A stretch of DNA of 64,000 nt from Nostoc sp. 'Peltigera membranacea cyanobiont' N6 (GTDB lineage Bacteria > Cyanobacteriota > Cyanobacteriia > Cyanobacteriales > Nostocaceae). The position numbers and the translations under genes are program-made. Shown here in pieces: positions 9,140 to 18,096 of the stretch (positions within the stretch are counted from its first letter, which is position 1; every line of letters starts with the position of its first letter). The DNA lies in contig NZ_CP026681.1 of the NCBI RefSeq assembly GCF_002949735.1, forward strand, positions 3,982,501 through 4,046,500, written 5' to 3'. The notes under the pieces were generated by a model. The model saw only the letters and a program-made list of their open reading frames with translations, had not been told where the DNA came from and did no database searches.

Positions 9140-10438
9140 TTAGATAATCTCTGCGTTAGCTAATTCTTTGCTGCGTTTGCGCTTCAGCATTGAAGTTGCA
9201 CCTAAAGCACCAGCAACTATCAGACCTATTGCCGAGTTGGGTTCGGGGACTTTGGTTACTCTGGGATCGATCTTGATAACTTGTCCTGTTCCTGCAAGTC
9301 TGGCTCGATTTGAGATATATAAATCACCATCAGGGCCATAAGTGATACCAGAAGCAGCTTCTAGTCCATCACCACTCCAGATAGTTTCACGAGTCCCATC
9401 AGTGCCTATTTTGATTAAAGAACCACTAATATCGCCAGTGATAATACCGCCCTGTTGAATCTCCTTCCATTCGGAATGATTGATGTGTTGCAAGGCGTAT
9501 AAGTTGCCGTCAGGGTCATAAGCTACGCCAGTCAGTTGTGTAAAGCCATCGTCAATAACTTTTGATTGCAAGGTATTAGGGTCAAAGCTAAAGATCCGTG
9601 CTTCTTTCTCTGGATAGGGAAAATAAGTGTATTCGCTGACTGTTAAACTGCCATCTGGAGCGATCGCAATTCCAGTCGGTACTGATTGCTGTGTTACAGG
9701 AAGCGTAGATGGATCTACACCAGGCCCAAGATCGGGGAATTCCAGTTTGCTTCTATCTATCACTTTCTCAGGAACTGCCGCGACGTTCTTAATCCCACTG
9801 CCATCGAGTCCCACAGTATATATACTGTTTCCGCCCCCATCAACTACGTAAGCAGTCTCGTCTTTAATTGCAAAAGCATAGGGGTTGGAAATTATATCAG
9901 TACCATCAGGATTAAATGCAGTTTCATAAGCTCCAAAATCTGCAAGGGTTGTCAACCCTCCAGTTTTTAAGTCTACTTTGTATAATTTACCGAGGTCAGG
10001 TGATTTTAAAACGGTATCACGGTTGGTTGGATCGCCTGCAAGACCTGTCAAAAGATAAGCGTTACCTAGAGAATCAAATTTGATATCCGCAGGCCCGGCT
10101 GCTTGTTCTCCAGAGGGTGATAATGCTAAAGAAGTTAGATTTGAAATAATACTTGTTTTTGTACCGTCCTGAGCAATTTTGAGCAGGGAGCCATTCTGAC
10201 CAGCACATAAAGGAATATATCCGGCGCTAGGTGATGCAATGCATCTTCCGTCTTTTCCATCACCGCCAGAACCACTTTCTGTAACATAAAGGTTGCCCGT
10301 AGAATCAAAGCCGATGCCGCGTGGATTGCTAAGACCATCGGCAACTACTGTTAGGCTTGCAGCTTCGGCAGCTTTGGGTGCAGATACGGCAGCAATACAA
10401 ACAGTCAAAAGTGTAAGAGTAAATGATTTGAGTTTCAT
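9140..10438 (-). CDS. scyE: Scytonemin cluster protein ScyE, exported propeller with PEP-CTERM
   Basis: ScyE here has 432 residues: a signal peptide (MKLKSFTLTLLTVCIAAVSA, cleavage near AAEA) and then propeller repeats such as LSNPRGIGFDSTGNLYVTESG, VPTGIAIAPDGSLTVSEY and GITYGPDGDLYISNR. It ends with a PEP-CTERM signal (VPEPNSAIG, hydrophobic helix, KRKRSKEL). It is a clear paralogue of the next gene upstream (ScyD): both share the GxxYVTE opening, the GPAD/GPRDIKFD motif, the FxQLTGVAYDPDGNLYALQ segment and the same ending. ScyE is thought to act in the periplasm in later steps of scytonemin assembly. The ATG at 10438 gives the full signal peptide directly. Confidence 0.92.
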   Translation of the reverse strand: MKLKSFTLTLLTVCIAAVSAPKAAEAASLTVVADGLSNPRGIGFDSTGNLYVTESGSGGDGKDGRCIASPSAGYIPLCAGQNGSLLKIAQDGTKTSIISNLTSLALSPSGEQAAGPADIKFDSLGNAYLLTGLAGDPTNRDTVLKSPDLGKLYKVDLKTGGLTTLADFGAYETAFNPDGTDIISNPYAFAIKDETAYVVDGGGNSIYTVGLDGSGIKNVAAVPEKVIDRSKLEFPDLGPGVDPSTLPVTQQSVPTGIAIAPDGSLTVSEYTYFPYPEKEARIFSFDPNTLQSKVIDDGFTQLTGVAYDPDGNLYALQHINHSEWKEIQQGGIITGDISGSLIKIGTDGTRETIWSGDGLEAASGITYGPDGDLYISNRARLAGTGQVIKIDPRVTKVPEPNSAIGLIVAGALGATSMLKRKRSKELANAEII

Positions 10439-10535
10439 ACCTTTGGAGATTGAAAATTAAGTAAGTGGAAAACTTTATGGTTTGAAAGACAACGAATCCC
10501 AGTTTTTAAGGAACGCGCAATTGGTTTGAAACTCT

Positions 10536-11804
10536 TTAGTTGAGATTTATGGGAGGTGTGGGGATTCTCTTCTTGTGCAACCAACCAACGCCCAAGGCTG
10601 CGATCGCTAATACGCCTAAAACAGAATCAGGTTCAGGAATAGATTTAGTATTTTCAATTCTGAGAACTTGCCCAAATCCTGGGCGATCGCCTCGGTTGGT
10701 GACGTATACTGCACCATCAGCACCAATAGTCAGGGCGCTAGGTGACTCTAATCCATCGCCACTCAGCAGAGTTGTGCGAGTTCCATCAGCAGCTATTTTG
10801 ATGACAGAACCATCCAGATTACCCTTCCAGGCTGACTGATTGGCGTACTGCAAAGCATATAAGTTGCCCTCAGGATCAAATTTCAAGTTTGTGAGTTGGG
10901 TAAAACCATCCGCAAAAACTGTTGATGTCCCATCAGCACCGACTCGATAGATTTTTGCGCCACCCTCAGGGAAGGGAAAACCAGTAAATTGGCTGACATA
11001 ATAAGCACCATCAGGGCCTTTGGTCACACTTGAGGGGACTGCTTGGGTTGCAAACTCCGATGGCACCTCTTCATCTTGAGATGGCACCTGTGCTGGTTCA
11101 TTGGATGGAGTCCCAGAGGGTGGAAAGATGGGATTAGCTAATATGTCTTCAGGGAATGTAGTAATAGCTTGCAAATTACTACCATCAGTATTAACGCTGA
11201 GTAAGTCATTTGCACCTGCATCAACTGCAACTAACTTATTGCCATCTATTGCAAAACCCAAGGGATTACTACCGACATCACCACCATCGGGATTGTTGGC
11301 GAGTTCATAGTTAGCTAAATCGGCAATAGTCGTCCAGGAGTTGGTATTAAAATCGGGAGCGATGATTTTACCGAGGTCAGTGTAACCTAAATTGCGATCG
11401 CGAAAGGTTGGATTCGCCCCATACCCAATCAGAACATAAGGTTTACCTGTAGCATCAAATTTGATGTCACGAGGGCCAGCGCCTCCAGTCCCATCTGGTA
11501 ATGCTAAGGAAGGAAGTCCTGTAAGTATGCGTTCGGTTTTACCATTCTCAATTTTAGTAACTGCTCCAGTTGCGCCATAACATAATGAATCGCCTTGACC
11601 GCTTGCTGGTGGAACGCAACCTCCACTTCCCCCGATTCCCGCCTCTGTAACATAGAGATTCCCATCAGGGCCAAAGCTCAAACCTCCGGCATTATATAGT
11701 CCGTCGGCGATGACTGAAAAGGATGTGGCTGATGCAGCTTTCATTCCAGAAAAGGCGGCAACACAAAAGGTAAAGATGGTAATAGTAAGTTGTTTTAGTT
11801 TCAT
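10536..11804 (-). CDS. scyD: Scytonemin cluster protein ScyD, exported propeller with PEP-CTERM
   Basis: ScyD is a roughly 422-residue paralogue of the neighbouring ScyE. It has a signal peptide (MKLKQLTITIFTFCVAAFSG), NHL-like repeats (LSFGPDGNLYVTEAG, VTKGPDGAYYVSQF, LTIGADGAVYVTNRG) and a C-terminal PEP-CTERM signal (IPEPDSVLG, hydrophobic helix, KKRIP). The frame continues to an ATG at 11822, but that codon belongs to an AATGACAAAG repeat. The ATG at 11804 matches the start of ScyE exactly and is preferred. ScyD and ScyE look like an old tandem duplication. A 98-bp gap separates them, and the AATGACC repeat block lies upstream. Confidence 0.91.
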   Translation of the reverse strand: MKLKQLTITIFTFCVAAFSGMKAASATSFSVIADGLYNAGGLSFGPDGNLYVTEAGIGGSGGCVPPASGQGDSLCYGATGAVTKIENGKTERILTGLPSLALPDGTGGAGPRDIKFDATGKPYVLIGYGANPTFRDRNLGYTDLGKIIAPDFNTNSWTTIADLANYELANNPDGGDVGSNPLGFAIDGNKLVAVDAGANDLLSVNTDGSNLQAITTFPEDILANPIFPPSGTPSNEPAQVPSQDEEVPSEFATQAVPSSVTKGPDGAYYVSQFTGFPFPEGGAKIYRVGADGTSTVFADGFTQLTNLKFDPEGNLYALQYANQSAWKGNLDGSVIKIAADGTRTTLLSGDGLESPSALTIGADGAVYVTNRGDRPGFGQVLRIENTKSIPEPDSVLGVLAIAALGVGWLHKKRIPTPPINLN

Positions 11805-11816
11805 AATTTTGTTCTT

Positions 11817-11885
11817 TGTCATTAGTCATTTGTCATTCGTCCTTTGTTATTTGACCAATGACCAATGACCAATGACCAATGACTA
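11817..11885. repeat. AATGACC heptamer array between scyC and scyD
   Basis: At least four perfect head-to-tail AATGACC heptamers are visible around 11850-11882, flanked by degenerate TCATTAGTCATTTGTC copies. The array fills the short space between the scyC stop and the scyD start. It is the short tandem repeat type of heterocystous cyanobacteria. Confidence 0.8.
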
Positions 11886-12854
11886 ATTACTAATGACTAG
11901 ATCCTCTTGAACTTTTGGTAGATAGCTCATTCCCCGGTCAAATGATTTTAGATTGCCGGCTTTGGCTTCGAGTAAACGTTTGATGTTCATGCTTTCAGCA
12001 CCAAAGTCTTCAATTTGAAGTTTGCCGTGGCTAACAGTTCCATCTGTTTTCCAGAATGTAATTCGATGCAAAATAAAACCAGAAGCTTCGGGGTCAGCGA
12101 AAGAGTATGCGGTTGGGATAAGTAAAGCTACAGAACGCTGATAATATTCGTAGTCTGGATAAAAATGCTCTTGTTCAAGTAAGTAATATTTACTCAGACT
12201 ATGAACTCGCACAGAAACTTTTACTCTTTGGTCATATTCATCTTTGAATTCACCTGATTCGGAAGTAATATCACCATTTTGACGGAGTAAATGCGCCCAC
12301 TCATCTACATTTTTTAGGTCTTTTAGGTATTCAATGCCGATTTCAATTGGGGCATCAACATAAATTGTGTCTGTATCAATAAAGTGGCTTCCTTTCGCTG
12401 CTGAGGTCAGGCCAGACTTACGTTCCAAATTACCTTTGAGAGAACGACATTCAGAGGTGTGTACTGTATGAATTCCCTGCATAATCATCTGAGTCTGTCG
12501 TTTGGGATCGACAAAGCTTAACCAATGAAAATACACGCCTTTTTCATCTGTCCCTGGCTCGATGTAGTCGGTGGGAAATAGCAAAACAGGGTAAACTTGA
12601 TAATACTTTTGATACTCTAATCCACAGTGCCATTCAATGCCGTAGAAAAGTGGATTTTCTAGTTTTTTAACGTGATAATAGAGATTTTTGTGATAGCCAG
12701 ATGCAGTTCCCAGCCAGGTATCTTCGTCAATTTGCTCTTTCATCCGACTATAAAGCGTCCATTCATCTAAGTTTTTTAAACTACAAAGATAGTTAAAGGC
12801 GTTCTCTGGTGAAGTCGCAATGTAAGCTGATGTCGCAAAAGTATTTTTTTCCAC
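11883..12854 (-). CDS. scyC: Scytonemin biosynthesis cyclase ScyC
   Basis: This 323-residue protein corresponds to ScyC, which cyclises and decarboxylates the beta-keto acid made by ScyA to give the tricyclic indole ketone monomer. No signal peptide is seen, so it is cytoplasmic. The sequence appears internally duplicated: SPENAFNYLCSLKNLDEWTL in the first half is echoed by APIEIGIEYLKDLKNVDEWA in the second, each followed by an acidic/aromatic beta-rich stretch. That pattern resembles START/polyketide-cyclase (SRPBCC) helix-grip modules. The start is a GTG at 12854 supported by AAGGAG six bases upstream. It lies 25 bases after scyB, so the two are co-transcribed. Confidence 0.92.
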   Translation of the reverse strand: MEKNTFATSAYIATSPENAFNYLCSLKNLDEWTLYSRMKEQIDEDTWLGTASGYHKNLYYHVKKLENPLFYGIEWHCGLEYQKYYQVYPVLLFPTDYIEPGTDEKGVYFHWLSFVDPKRQTQMIMQGIHTVHTSECRSLKGNLERKSGLTSAAKGSHFIDTDTIYVDAPIEIGIEYLKDLKNVDEWAHLLRQNGDITSESGEFKDEYDQRVKVSVRVHSLSKYYLLEQEHFYPDYEYYQRSVALLIPTAYSFADPEASGFILHRITFWKTDGTVSHGKLQIEDFGAESMNIKRLLEAKAGNLKSFDRGMSYLPKVQEDLVISN

Positions 12855-12879
12855 TTTTCACTCCTTAAGATAATAATAA

Positions 12880-13941
12880 TCAGGCTGCGATCGCCTGAGT
12901 CTTGCTTCGCTTACTATTGTTGATGCGGTCTTCGGCTAATCGTTTAGCAGCATCATTGGTAGTAACTCCCTGAACTTTGGCGATATCAAAAATTGCTAAC
13001 AGCGTGTCATAAATGTTATGTACTTGCTTGAAAGCTTTTTCTTCGTCATAACCAATCATTTCGTTGTAAACATTTATTAGCCCTCCGGCATTAATTACAT
13101 AATCTGGGCTGTAGAGAATTCCTTTTTTGGTAAGCATCTGACTATGTAGTTGCTCATTCTCTAATTGATTATTAGCTGCACCAGCAATAATAGAAGCTTG
13201 CAGAAAAGGAATTGTATGGCTATTAAGAATTCCTCCTAAAGCGCAAGGAGAAAAGATATCTACATCAAGAGAGTAAATTTCGCTTGGTTCTACGATAGTT
13301 GCACCAAAAAGCCGTTTTGCTTCTTCCGCTTTTGCTGGATCTACGTCGCTTACAAAAAGCTTGACATCATGCTCATGTAAGTGACGACAGAGATTTTTTC
13401 CGACATTTCCTAAGCCTTGAACGGCAACTTTCATCCCATCAAGTCTTTTGCTCTGCCAACGAGACTCCACAGCAGCTTTAATTCCGAGAAAAACTCCTAA
13501 TGATGTTATGGGAGCAGGCCCACCAGATTTTTCTGATACTCCAACAACATATTTAGTTTCTTGACTGATTGTTCGGACATCATCAGGGGTAATATTGACA
13601 TCTTGCCCGGTAATAAAACGGCCATTGAGGCTGTTAACAAAACGTCCGTAAGCTCTCAATAGATCGTCTGTTTTATTTTCAGGATTAGCAATAATAACTG
13701 CTTTGCCACCACCAGCCGGAATGTTTGCACAGGCAGCTTTATAAGTCATCCCCCGACTGAGACGAAGTGCGTCTTTTAAAGCAGCTTCTTCGTTGACATA
13801 GGGCAAGATTCTTGTAGCTCCCATTGCTGGGCCCAAGGTTGTGTCATGAATAGCAATAATTGCCTTAATTTCAGGATTTTTACCATGACAAAACAAAACT
13901 TGTTCGTGGCCCATTTCTCTAACAGTTTCAAATAGCAGCAT
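12880..13941 (-). CDS. scyB: Leucine-dehydrogenase-like ScyB (scytonemin biosynthesis)
   Basis: ScyB deaminates tryptophan oxidatively to indole-3-pyruvate, the partner of 4-hydroxyphenylpyruvate in the ScyA reaction. The protein of about 353 residues belongs to the Glu/Leu/Phe/Val dehydrogenase family. It has GATRILPY, the catalytic-lysine region GMTYKAACANIPAGGGKAVI, the GQDVNI loop and the NAD-binding GLGNVGKNL. The open frame extends to 14049, but the extra 36 residues are hydrophobic junk. The ATG at 13941 has GAGGT five bases upstream and aligns with the family start. A 302-bp gap separates it from scyA. Confidence 0.94.
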   Translation of the reverse strand: MLLFETVREMGHEQVLFCHGKNPEIKAIIAIHDTTLGPAMGATRILPYVNEEAALKDALRLSRGMTYKAACANIPAGGGKAVIIANPENKTDDLLRAYGRFVNSLNGRFITGQDVNITPDDVRTISQETKYVVGVSEKSGGPAPITSLGVFLGIKAAVESRWQSKRLDGMKVAVQGLGNVGKNLCRHLHEHDVKLFVSDVDPAKAEEAKRLFGATIVEPSEIYSLDVDIFSPCALGGILNSHTIPFLQASIIAGAANNQLENEQLHSQMLTKKGILYSPDYVINAGGLINVYNEMIGYDEEKAFKQVHNIYDTLLAIFDIAKVQGVTTNDAAKRLAEDRINNSKRSKTQAIAA

Positions 13942-14243
13942 CTTGACCTCAAAGTAATTAGAATTACGAAATGTAAAGAAACAGAAATAAAAGCAGTCTC
14001 GAAGATTAAGATAGGATGAAGTAAGAATAAGTAAGTCATTAAAAATCAAAAACTTTAAGTTCCAGTTTGGCGGTGTAGTTGTTAGCTGGAAAGGGTTTTT
14101 TCGCTTCTAAATTAGTACTTCATCCTTGTCCTTTGGTGAGTAGACTAAGACTGCGAACGTATCAATCAGACATATATTACAAAGTCCGTTTGATTGGGAT
14201 TTCAGTGTCTATAACAATTGAATGAAATTGCCAGCTTTTAAAA
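13942..14243. other. Gap between scyA and scyB
   Basis: This gap of about 300 bases lies inside the scy operon. It is AT-rich, with no convincing ORF, hairpin or repeat that I could see. It is long enough to hold an internal promoter for scyB onward, but none is obvious. Confidence 0.4.
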
Positions 14244-16118
14244 TCAAACCATTGGAAATGAAACTTGCTTGGCTGCACTTTTAGCTGGACTTGATTTAAC
14301 TCCTTGTGCTGCCAAACTCTTATTACGTCCACCAGAAGGTGCTGGGCGATCGGCATCAATTACTACATCAATGAGAAACGGAACAGATGATGCGATCGCT
14401 TGTTCTAATGCCGCTTCAATATCCGACTCTCTAACAACCACGATCGCTTCTGCTCCCATCCCACGAGCAATCATGGCGAAGTTTGTCGGTGGAAGTGTTG
14501 CATCTGCGCCCTTTAATCCCAAGATTTTCATCCCTTGATGGCACATGTTGTAACGCGCATCATTAAGGACAATCCAGATTGCGGGAATTTTGTATTTCAC
14601 GGCTGTGCTGATTTCGTTATTCATCAGCATTGCTCCATCGCCAACAATCCCTACAGCCTTAGTATTGTTCGCCAGCGCTGCACCCAACACTCCAGTAACA
14701 GCGTGACCCATTGCGCCGACTCCGGTGCTGACTCGGTAACGATTGGCTTCGGCAAATTGCAATAAATGAGTTGACCAAGTAAAGGAGTTACCACACTCCG
14801 CCATTATTATGGCATCACTACCTTCAACAATTATCTTTTGAATTGCTGCCATCAATACTTCTGGCCGCACTGGATAATCTACGTCTGGTGCAGGTTCAAT
14901 TGCTTTGCGTTCTGGACGAGGTAGCGACAAAGTTGTGGAATCAGGAGCATCCGGTAATTGCTGCAATAACTCTTCCACAAAAGCTTTGATATCAGACCGA
15001 ACCCCGAAAGTTTCAATGTGTGGATAGGCTACACCTGGCACTTCTGGGTCAATATCTACATGGATAAAGCCGCCTTTGGGAACTAGCGCCGAACTCCAAA
15101 AGGAAGTCGGTTCGCCAAGGCGGGTTCCTAATACGAGTGTGCGTAGTGGAGGTTGTTCTTCCATATAGGTTAAGACGGAAGCATGACCCCCTAAACCTGT
15201 GACACCCACAAACTGGGGATGATCTTCGGGAAAGATACCTTTACCACGGGGTGAGCAGATGACGGCTGCTCCAGTTTTTTCAGCAAGTTGGCGGATTTCG
15301 GCTGCTGCATCCCGCGCACCGAAACCAACCCAGATAGCAAAGGGGCCAGATGATAATAACTCTACAGATTTAGCGATCGCTTCTTTGGAAGCAGTCATCG
15401 GAAATGGCGAAACATCTAGTTGGGGTAAGGCTATATCCTCAACTAAACTTGTCTGTACAGCCGTAGGAATGCTCAAATGAGCCACAAATCCGCCTGGTTG
15501 CGCCATCGCCAAAGCAAGTTTGCGAAAAATCTGCGGGAGTTGAGCCGCAGATTCAATAGTTATTGCATAGTTGAATAGCGCTCCTGATGTAAAAATTCCT
15601 CCACTAGGTAATGTATAAGTGCTGGTTTCTTGAATTGCCCAGCGTCCCCGCTGCGGTGCTGAGGTGCAAGCCGATAACAAAATTACCTTTGCACCTTCAC
15701 CACGAGCCGCAAATAACCCGGTCAGTGCGTTGGTGATCCCCGGCCCGGCTGTGGTAAAAACTACAGTGGGGCGATTATTGGCAAAGTATGCTTCGGTGGC
15801 TGCAAATGCTGCTCCTGCTTCATGGCGGAAGTTCAACACATCTATACTGCTATTGGATAGCGCCCCCCAAAGGCTGGCCATTGCACCACCGGCGACACCA
15901 AAAGCGTAGCTTACTCCCAAATTTTCTAACATCTGAGCGATCGCATCGGCAACTGAGAGCGTTGGGGGTGTTTCGTCATTTAAAAAAGGCTGAATTTCCT
16001 CATTATTCTCCGATTCATCAAGCTGACGAGAAGATTCTACATATCTATTTGCTGGAAATTCTTTGTATGGCTCAGTGGTGATGAGATGAGAGTTTGAACC
16101 AGTATAGTTTTGACTCAT
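14244..16118 (-). CDS. scyA: ThDP-dependent acetolactate-synthase-like ScyA (scytonemin biosynthesis)
   Basis: ScyA is a thiamine-diphosphate enzyme that couples indole-3-pyruvate to 4-hydroxyphenylpyruvate in an acyloin-type reaction, the first carbon-carbon bond of scytonemin. The protein of about 624 residues has the PYR domain with the cofactor-activating Glu in FRHEAGAAFAA, and AGPGITNALTGL. A central domain follows, then the PP domain with GDGAMLMNNEIS and VLNDARYN, which form the GDG-N metal/ThDP motif. The frame opens at a GTG at 16127, but ATG at 16118 (MSQNYTG) is more likely. It is the promoter-proximal gene of the cluster, with a 2-kb regulatory gap upstream. Confidence 0.95.
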   Translation of the reverse strand: MSQNYTGSNSHLITTEPYKEFPANRYVESSRQLDESENNEEIQPFLNDETPPTLSVADAIAQMLENLGVSYAFGVAGGAMASLWGALSNSSIDVLNFRHEAGAAFAATEAYFANNRPTVVFTTAGPGITNALTGLFAARGEGAKVILLSACTSAPQRGRWAIQETSTYTLPSGGIFTSGALFNYAITIESAAQLPQIFRKLALAMAQPGGFVAHLSIPTAVQTSLVEDIALPQLDVSPFPMTASKEAIAKSVELLSSGPFAIWVGFGARDAAAEIRQLAEKTGAAVICSPRGKGIFPEDHPQFVGVTGLGGHASVLTYMEEQPPLRTLVLGTRLGEPTSFWSSALVPKGGFIHVDIDPEVPGVAYPHIETFGVRSDIKAFVEELLQQLPDAPDSTTLSLPRPERKAIEPAPDVDYPVRPEVLMAAIQKIIVEGSDAIIMAECGNSFTWSTHLLQFAEANRYRVSTGVGAMGHAVTGVLGAALANNTKAVGIVGDGAMLMNNEISTAVKYKIPAIWIVLNDARYNMCHQGMKILGLKGADATLPPTNFAMIARGMGAEAIVVVRESDIEAALEQAIASSVPFLIDVVIDADRPAPSGGRNKSLAAQGVKSSPAKSAAKQVSFPMV

Positions 16119-16370
16119 TGGTTTCACGTAATTACATAAAGTTACACAAATGCTTTTTAGTTTACAATCACAGCACTAGCAATATTTAATCCGAACAACT
16201 CTGTTGTTTATGAGAGCTATGACCGAGTTTTAACGATGGTAGAAACGGTTGATTGCTGCTGATTGATGGTTGTGATAGCACTACCAAAAAATTTTTGCAA
16301 AGCATACAGCAAGTAAGGCTGTGCTTCTAGAAACCACAATAGAGGGGATGATGACTGATGTGCAATCAAA

Positions 16371-16406
16371 AATCTTTTGATGGAGGTGTCAAATTTTTCG
16401 CTTCTA
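16371..16406 (-). promoter_or_regulatory. scyA upstream repeat, copy 1
   Basis: First of three same-orientation copies of AATYTTTTGAT, five bases, TGTCAA, then an AT-rich run ending in GCT. On the scyA strand it reads TTGACA (at 16387-16392) followed by ATCAAAAGATTT. The -10 position (TTTGAT) is weak in this copy. Confidence 0.5.
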
Positions 16407-16601
16407 CAGTACTTAAGTAGATTTGCGCGAAAAACTAAACCATGTAAAGCTATGTAAACAAGCAATTAAGCTTAACTCAAGCACATCTCAGAATATTTAC
16501 AAAGCTTTACATAGTTGTCTTTAATAGTACCAACTTACTGATTGAACCACTTGCAGAGATTCTTAACTTCTGATGACTACTCTAATGAAAGCATATCTGC
16601 A

Positions 16602-16643
16602 ATGATAAATTTTTTGATAAAAGTGTCAATTCTTTCGCTGTTG
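16602..16643 (-). promoter_or_regulatory. scyA upstream repeat, copy 2, with good sigma-70 promoter
   Basis: Second copy of the repeat. On the minus strand it gives TTGACA (16624-16629), a 16-base spacer and TATCAT (16602-16607), five of six matches to the -10 consensus. It points toward scyA, about 480 bases upstream of its start. Confidence 0.55.
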
Positions 16644-16736
16644 TCGCGATTGCGACATTTTCAACTTAGTAATTCTGAAAAACTGAGACGCTGCCTGCGA
16701 TCGCTACTAAAATACATCACCAAATTTACAATAGAA

Positions 16737-16772
16737 AATCTTTTGATTTAGCTGTCAATTCTTTTGCTTTTC
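16737..16772 (-). promoter_or_regulatory. scyA upstream repeat, copy 3
   Basis: Third copy, with TGTCAA at 16753-16758 placed exactly 16 bases from the start of the repeat as in the other two. The -10 region (TTCTAT) is poor, so this may be a regulator site more than a promoter. Confidence 0.45.
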
Positions 16773-18096
16773 TTCTTTCAGGTAGTCAATGGGCGACTAC
16801 CTTTAACTTTTAAACTTGCCTTAAAAGACGAGTTGAACTACAACAGTTTAGCGCTCCTTATACTGCCACCAAAAACTTATCGAGTCAATTCTTTGTAACG
16901 ATAAAGACATAATACCTTAATTTGTTGTATATCCTTTGAGGGATGACAAAGCGCTAAATATATGACATTTGATAAATAACTAGGAAAATTTTGTTCCAAA
17001 CTCGTTCCGAGTGAGCCGATTTATGAGTCAACACCGTCATCAAATCTATTTTTTATGACGCATCATTTATCAAAACTTACTTATATTTTCAGCCAAATGT
17101 TGCTTTCTGACAAAATCATACACAAAATTATACAGATTACTTAGTACAATTGTATTTGTTGTATAGATGGCCTTTAGTTATGAAAAAGTCAACGTAAAAT
17201 TATCCGCAAAATCATCCGTGTTTTTGCAATAAAGATGTATTCCTTACGACGGATGACTAAGCATATTCTTCTATAGTTAAATCCCTGAGAGAGTAAGTTA
17301 AGATAAATTAAGAAAATGAACCAATAAGTCAAAATTTGTTGATTCAAGCCAAGCCAAGCTCGGTAAATTCATTTATGTTGATAATCAAACGACTCTACAT
17401 GAGTAGTTGGTCAAAATCCTTGGTGAAGGGAAGGGTAAAAGACAAAAATTTTTCTCATTTAACCTTTTCCCAGTCGAAACCCAGCAACTTTGGGTTTGTG
17501 AACCATTCCTTAACTATGGTGCAAAGGCTACCATCTCTCCCCTTGGTAAAGGTACGGAAATTTACGCCGTGCTGTAATATTACAGTTTCGCGCAAATAAG
17601 CCACCCATTTTAAATGTCCAAAACCTTGACGTAACGGTAATTACGTTAACGTAGTGGTAGTGACTCTGGATACTCCTACAGAGAAACAAGCTACGCGCAG
17701 CGTCTCGTAGAGAGCATCATTAAGAATGACGAGAAGCGGGACTAGTTTAAATTTAAAATTTATTTTCTACTTATAGATTGAGAGTTATGAACTTTTGTCT
17801 AATAAGGTCTATTGACTAATCTTAATTTGATTTGTCTATTTTTTGCATTCATCAAAAACTGTTTAAGTCAATAATAAATTCCAGGTTACATATTGGGGGA
17901 TTTTAAGAAAAATTGGTAAAATTATTCCCTTTTTATTGGTATGATAAGTTTTATTAAGTTGGTTAGTAATATTTTTAATTTACTAACTACTTCTATTTAT
18001 TAATTGCCTAATACTGCACCAAAGATTCTAGTCAGTTATGACTATTGACTCATTAATGGCTATGGTGCTAATTAATTACCAGGAGCAAGTAGGGAT

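Larger units (their letters stand above)
16119..18096. other. Long non-coding gap between scyA and the divergent kinase gene
   Basis: Nearly 2 kb without a convincing gene. The small open frames here have no family signature. The scyA-proximal part carries three copies of a promoter-like repeat (16371-16406, 16608-16643, 16737-16772). Around 17690-17715 is a dispersed GCTACGCGCAGCGTCTCG-type element, and at 17643-17652 a perfect ACGTTAACGT palindrome. The kinase gene is preceded by AGGAG at 18081-18085. The length and conserved repeats suggest a control region for stress-induced scytonemin genes. Confidence 0.6.

Noticed and set aside
13942..14049. 36-residue N-terminal extension of ScyB
   Set aside because: Hydrophobic Phe/Tyr-rich stretch not present in the family. 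The internal ATG has a good GAGGT site.
16217..16465. Possible 82-residue gene on the minus strand upstream of scyA
   Set aside because: No recognisable domain, poor start context, and it overlaps the promoter-like repeat. It looks like chance.
17336..17599. Possible 87-residue gene on the plus strand in the scytonemin control gap
   Set aside because: The start is a rare codon, the composition is unlike protein families, and no homology is recognisable.
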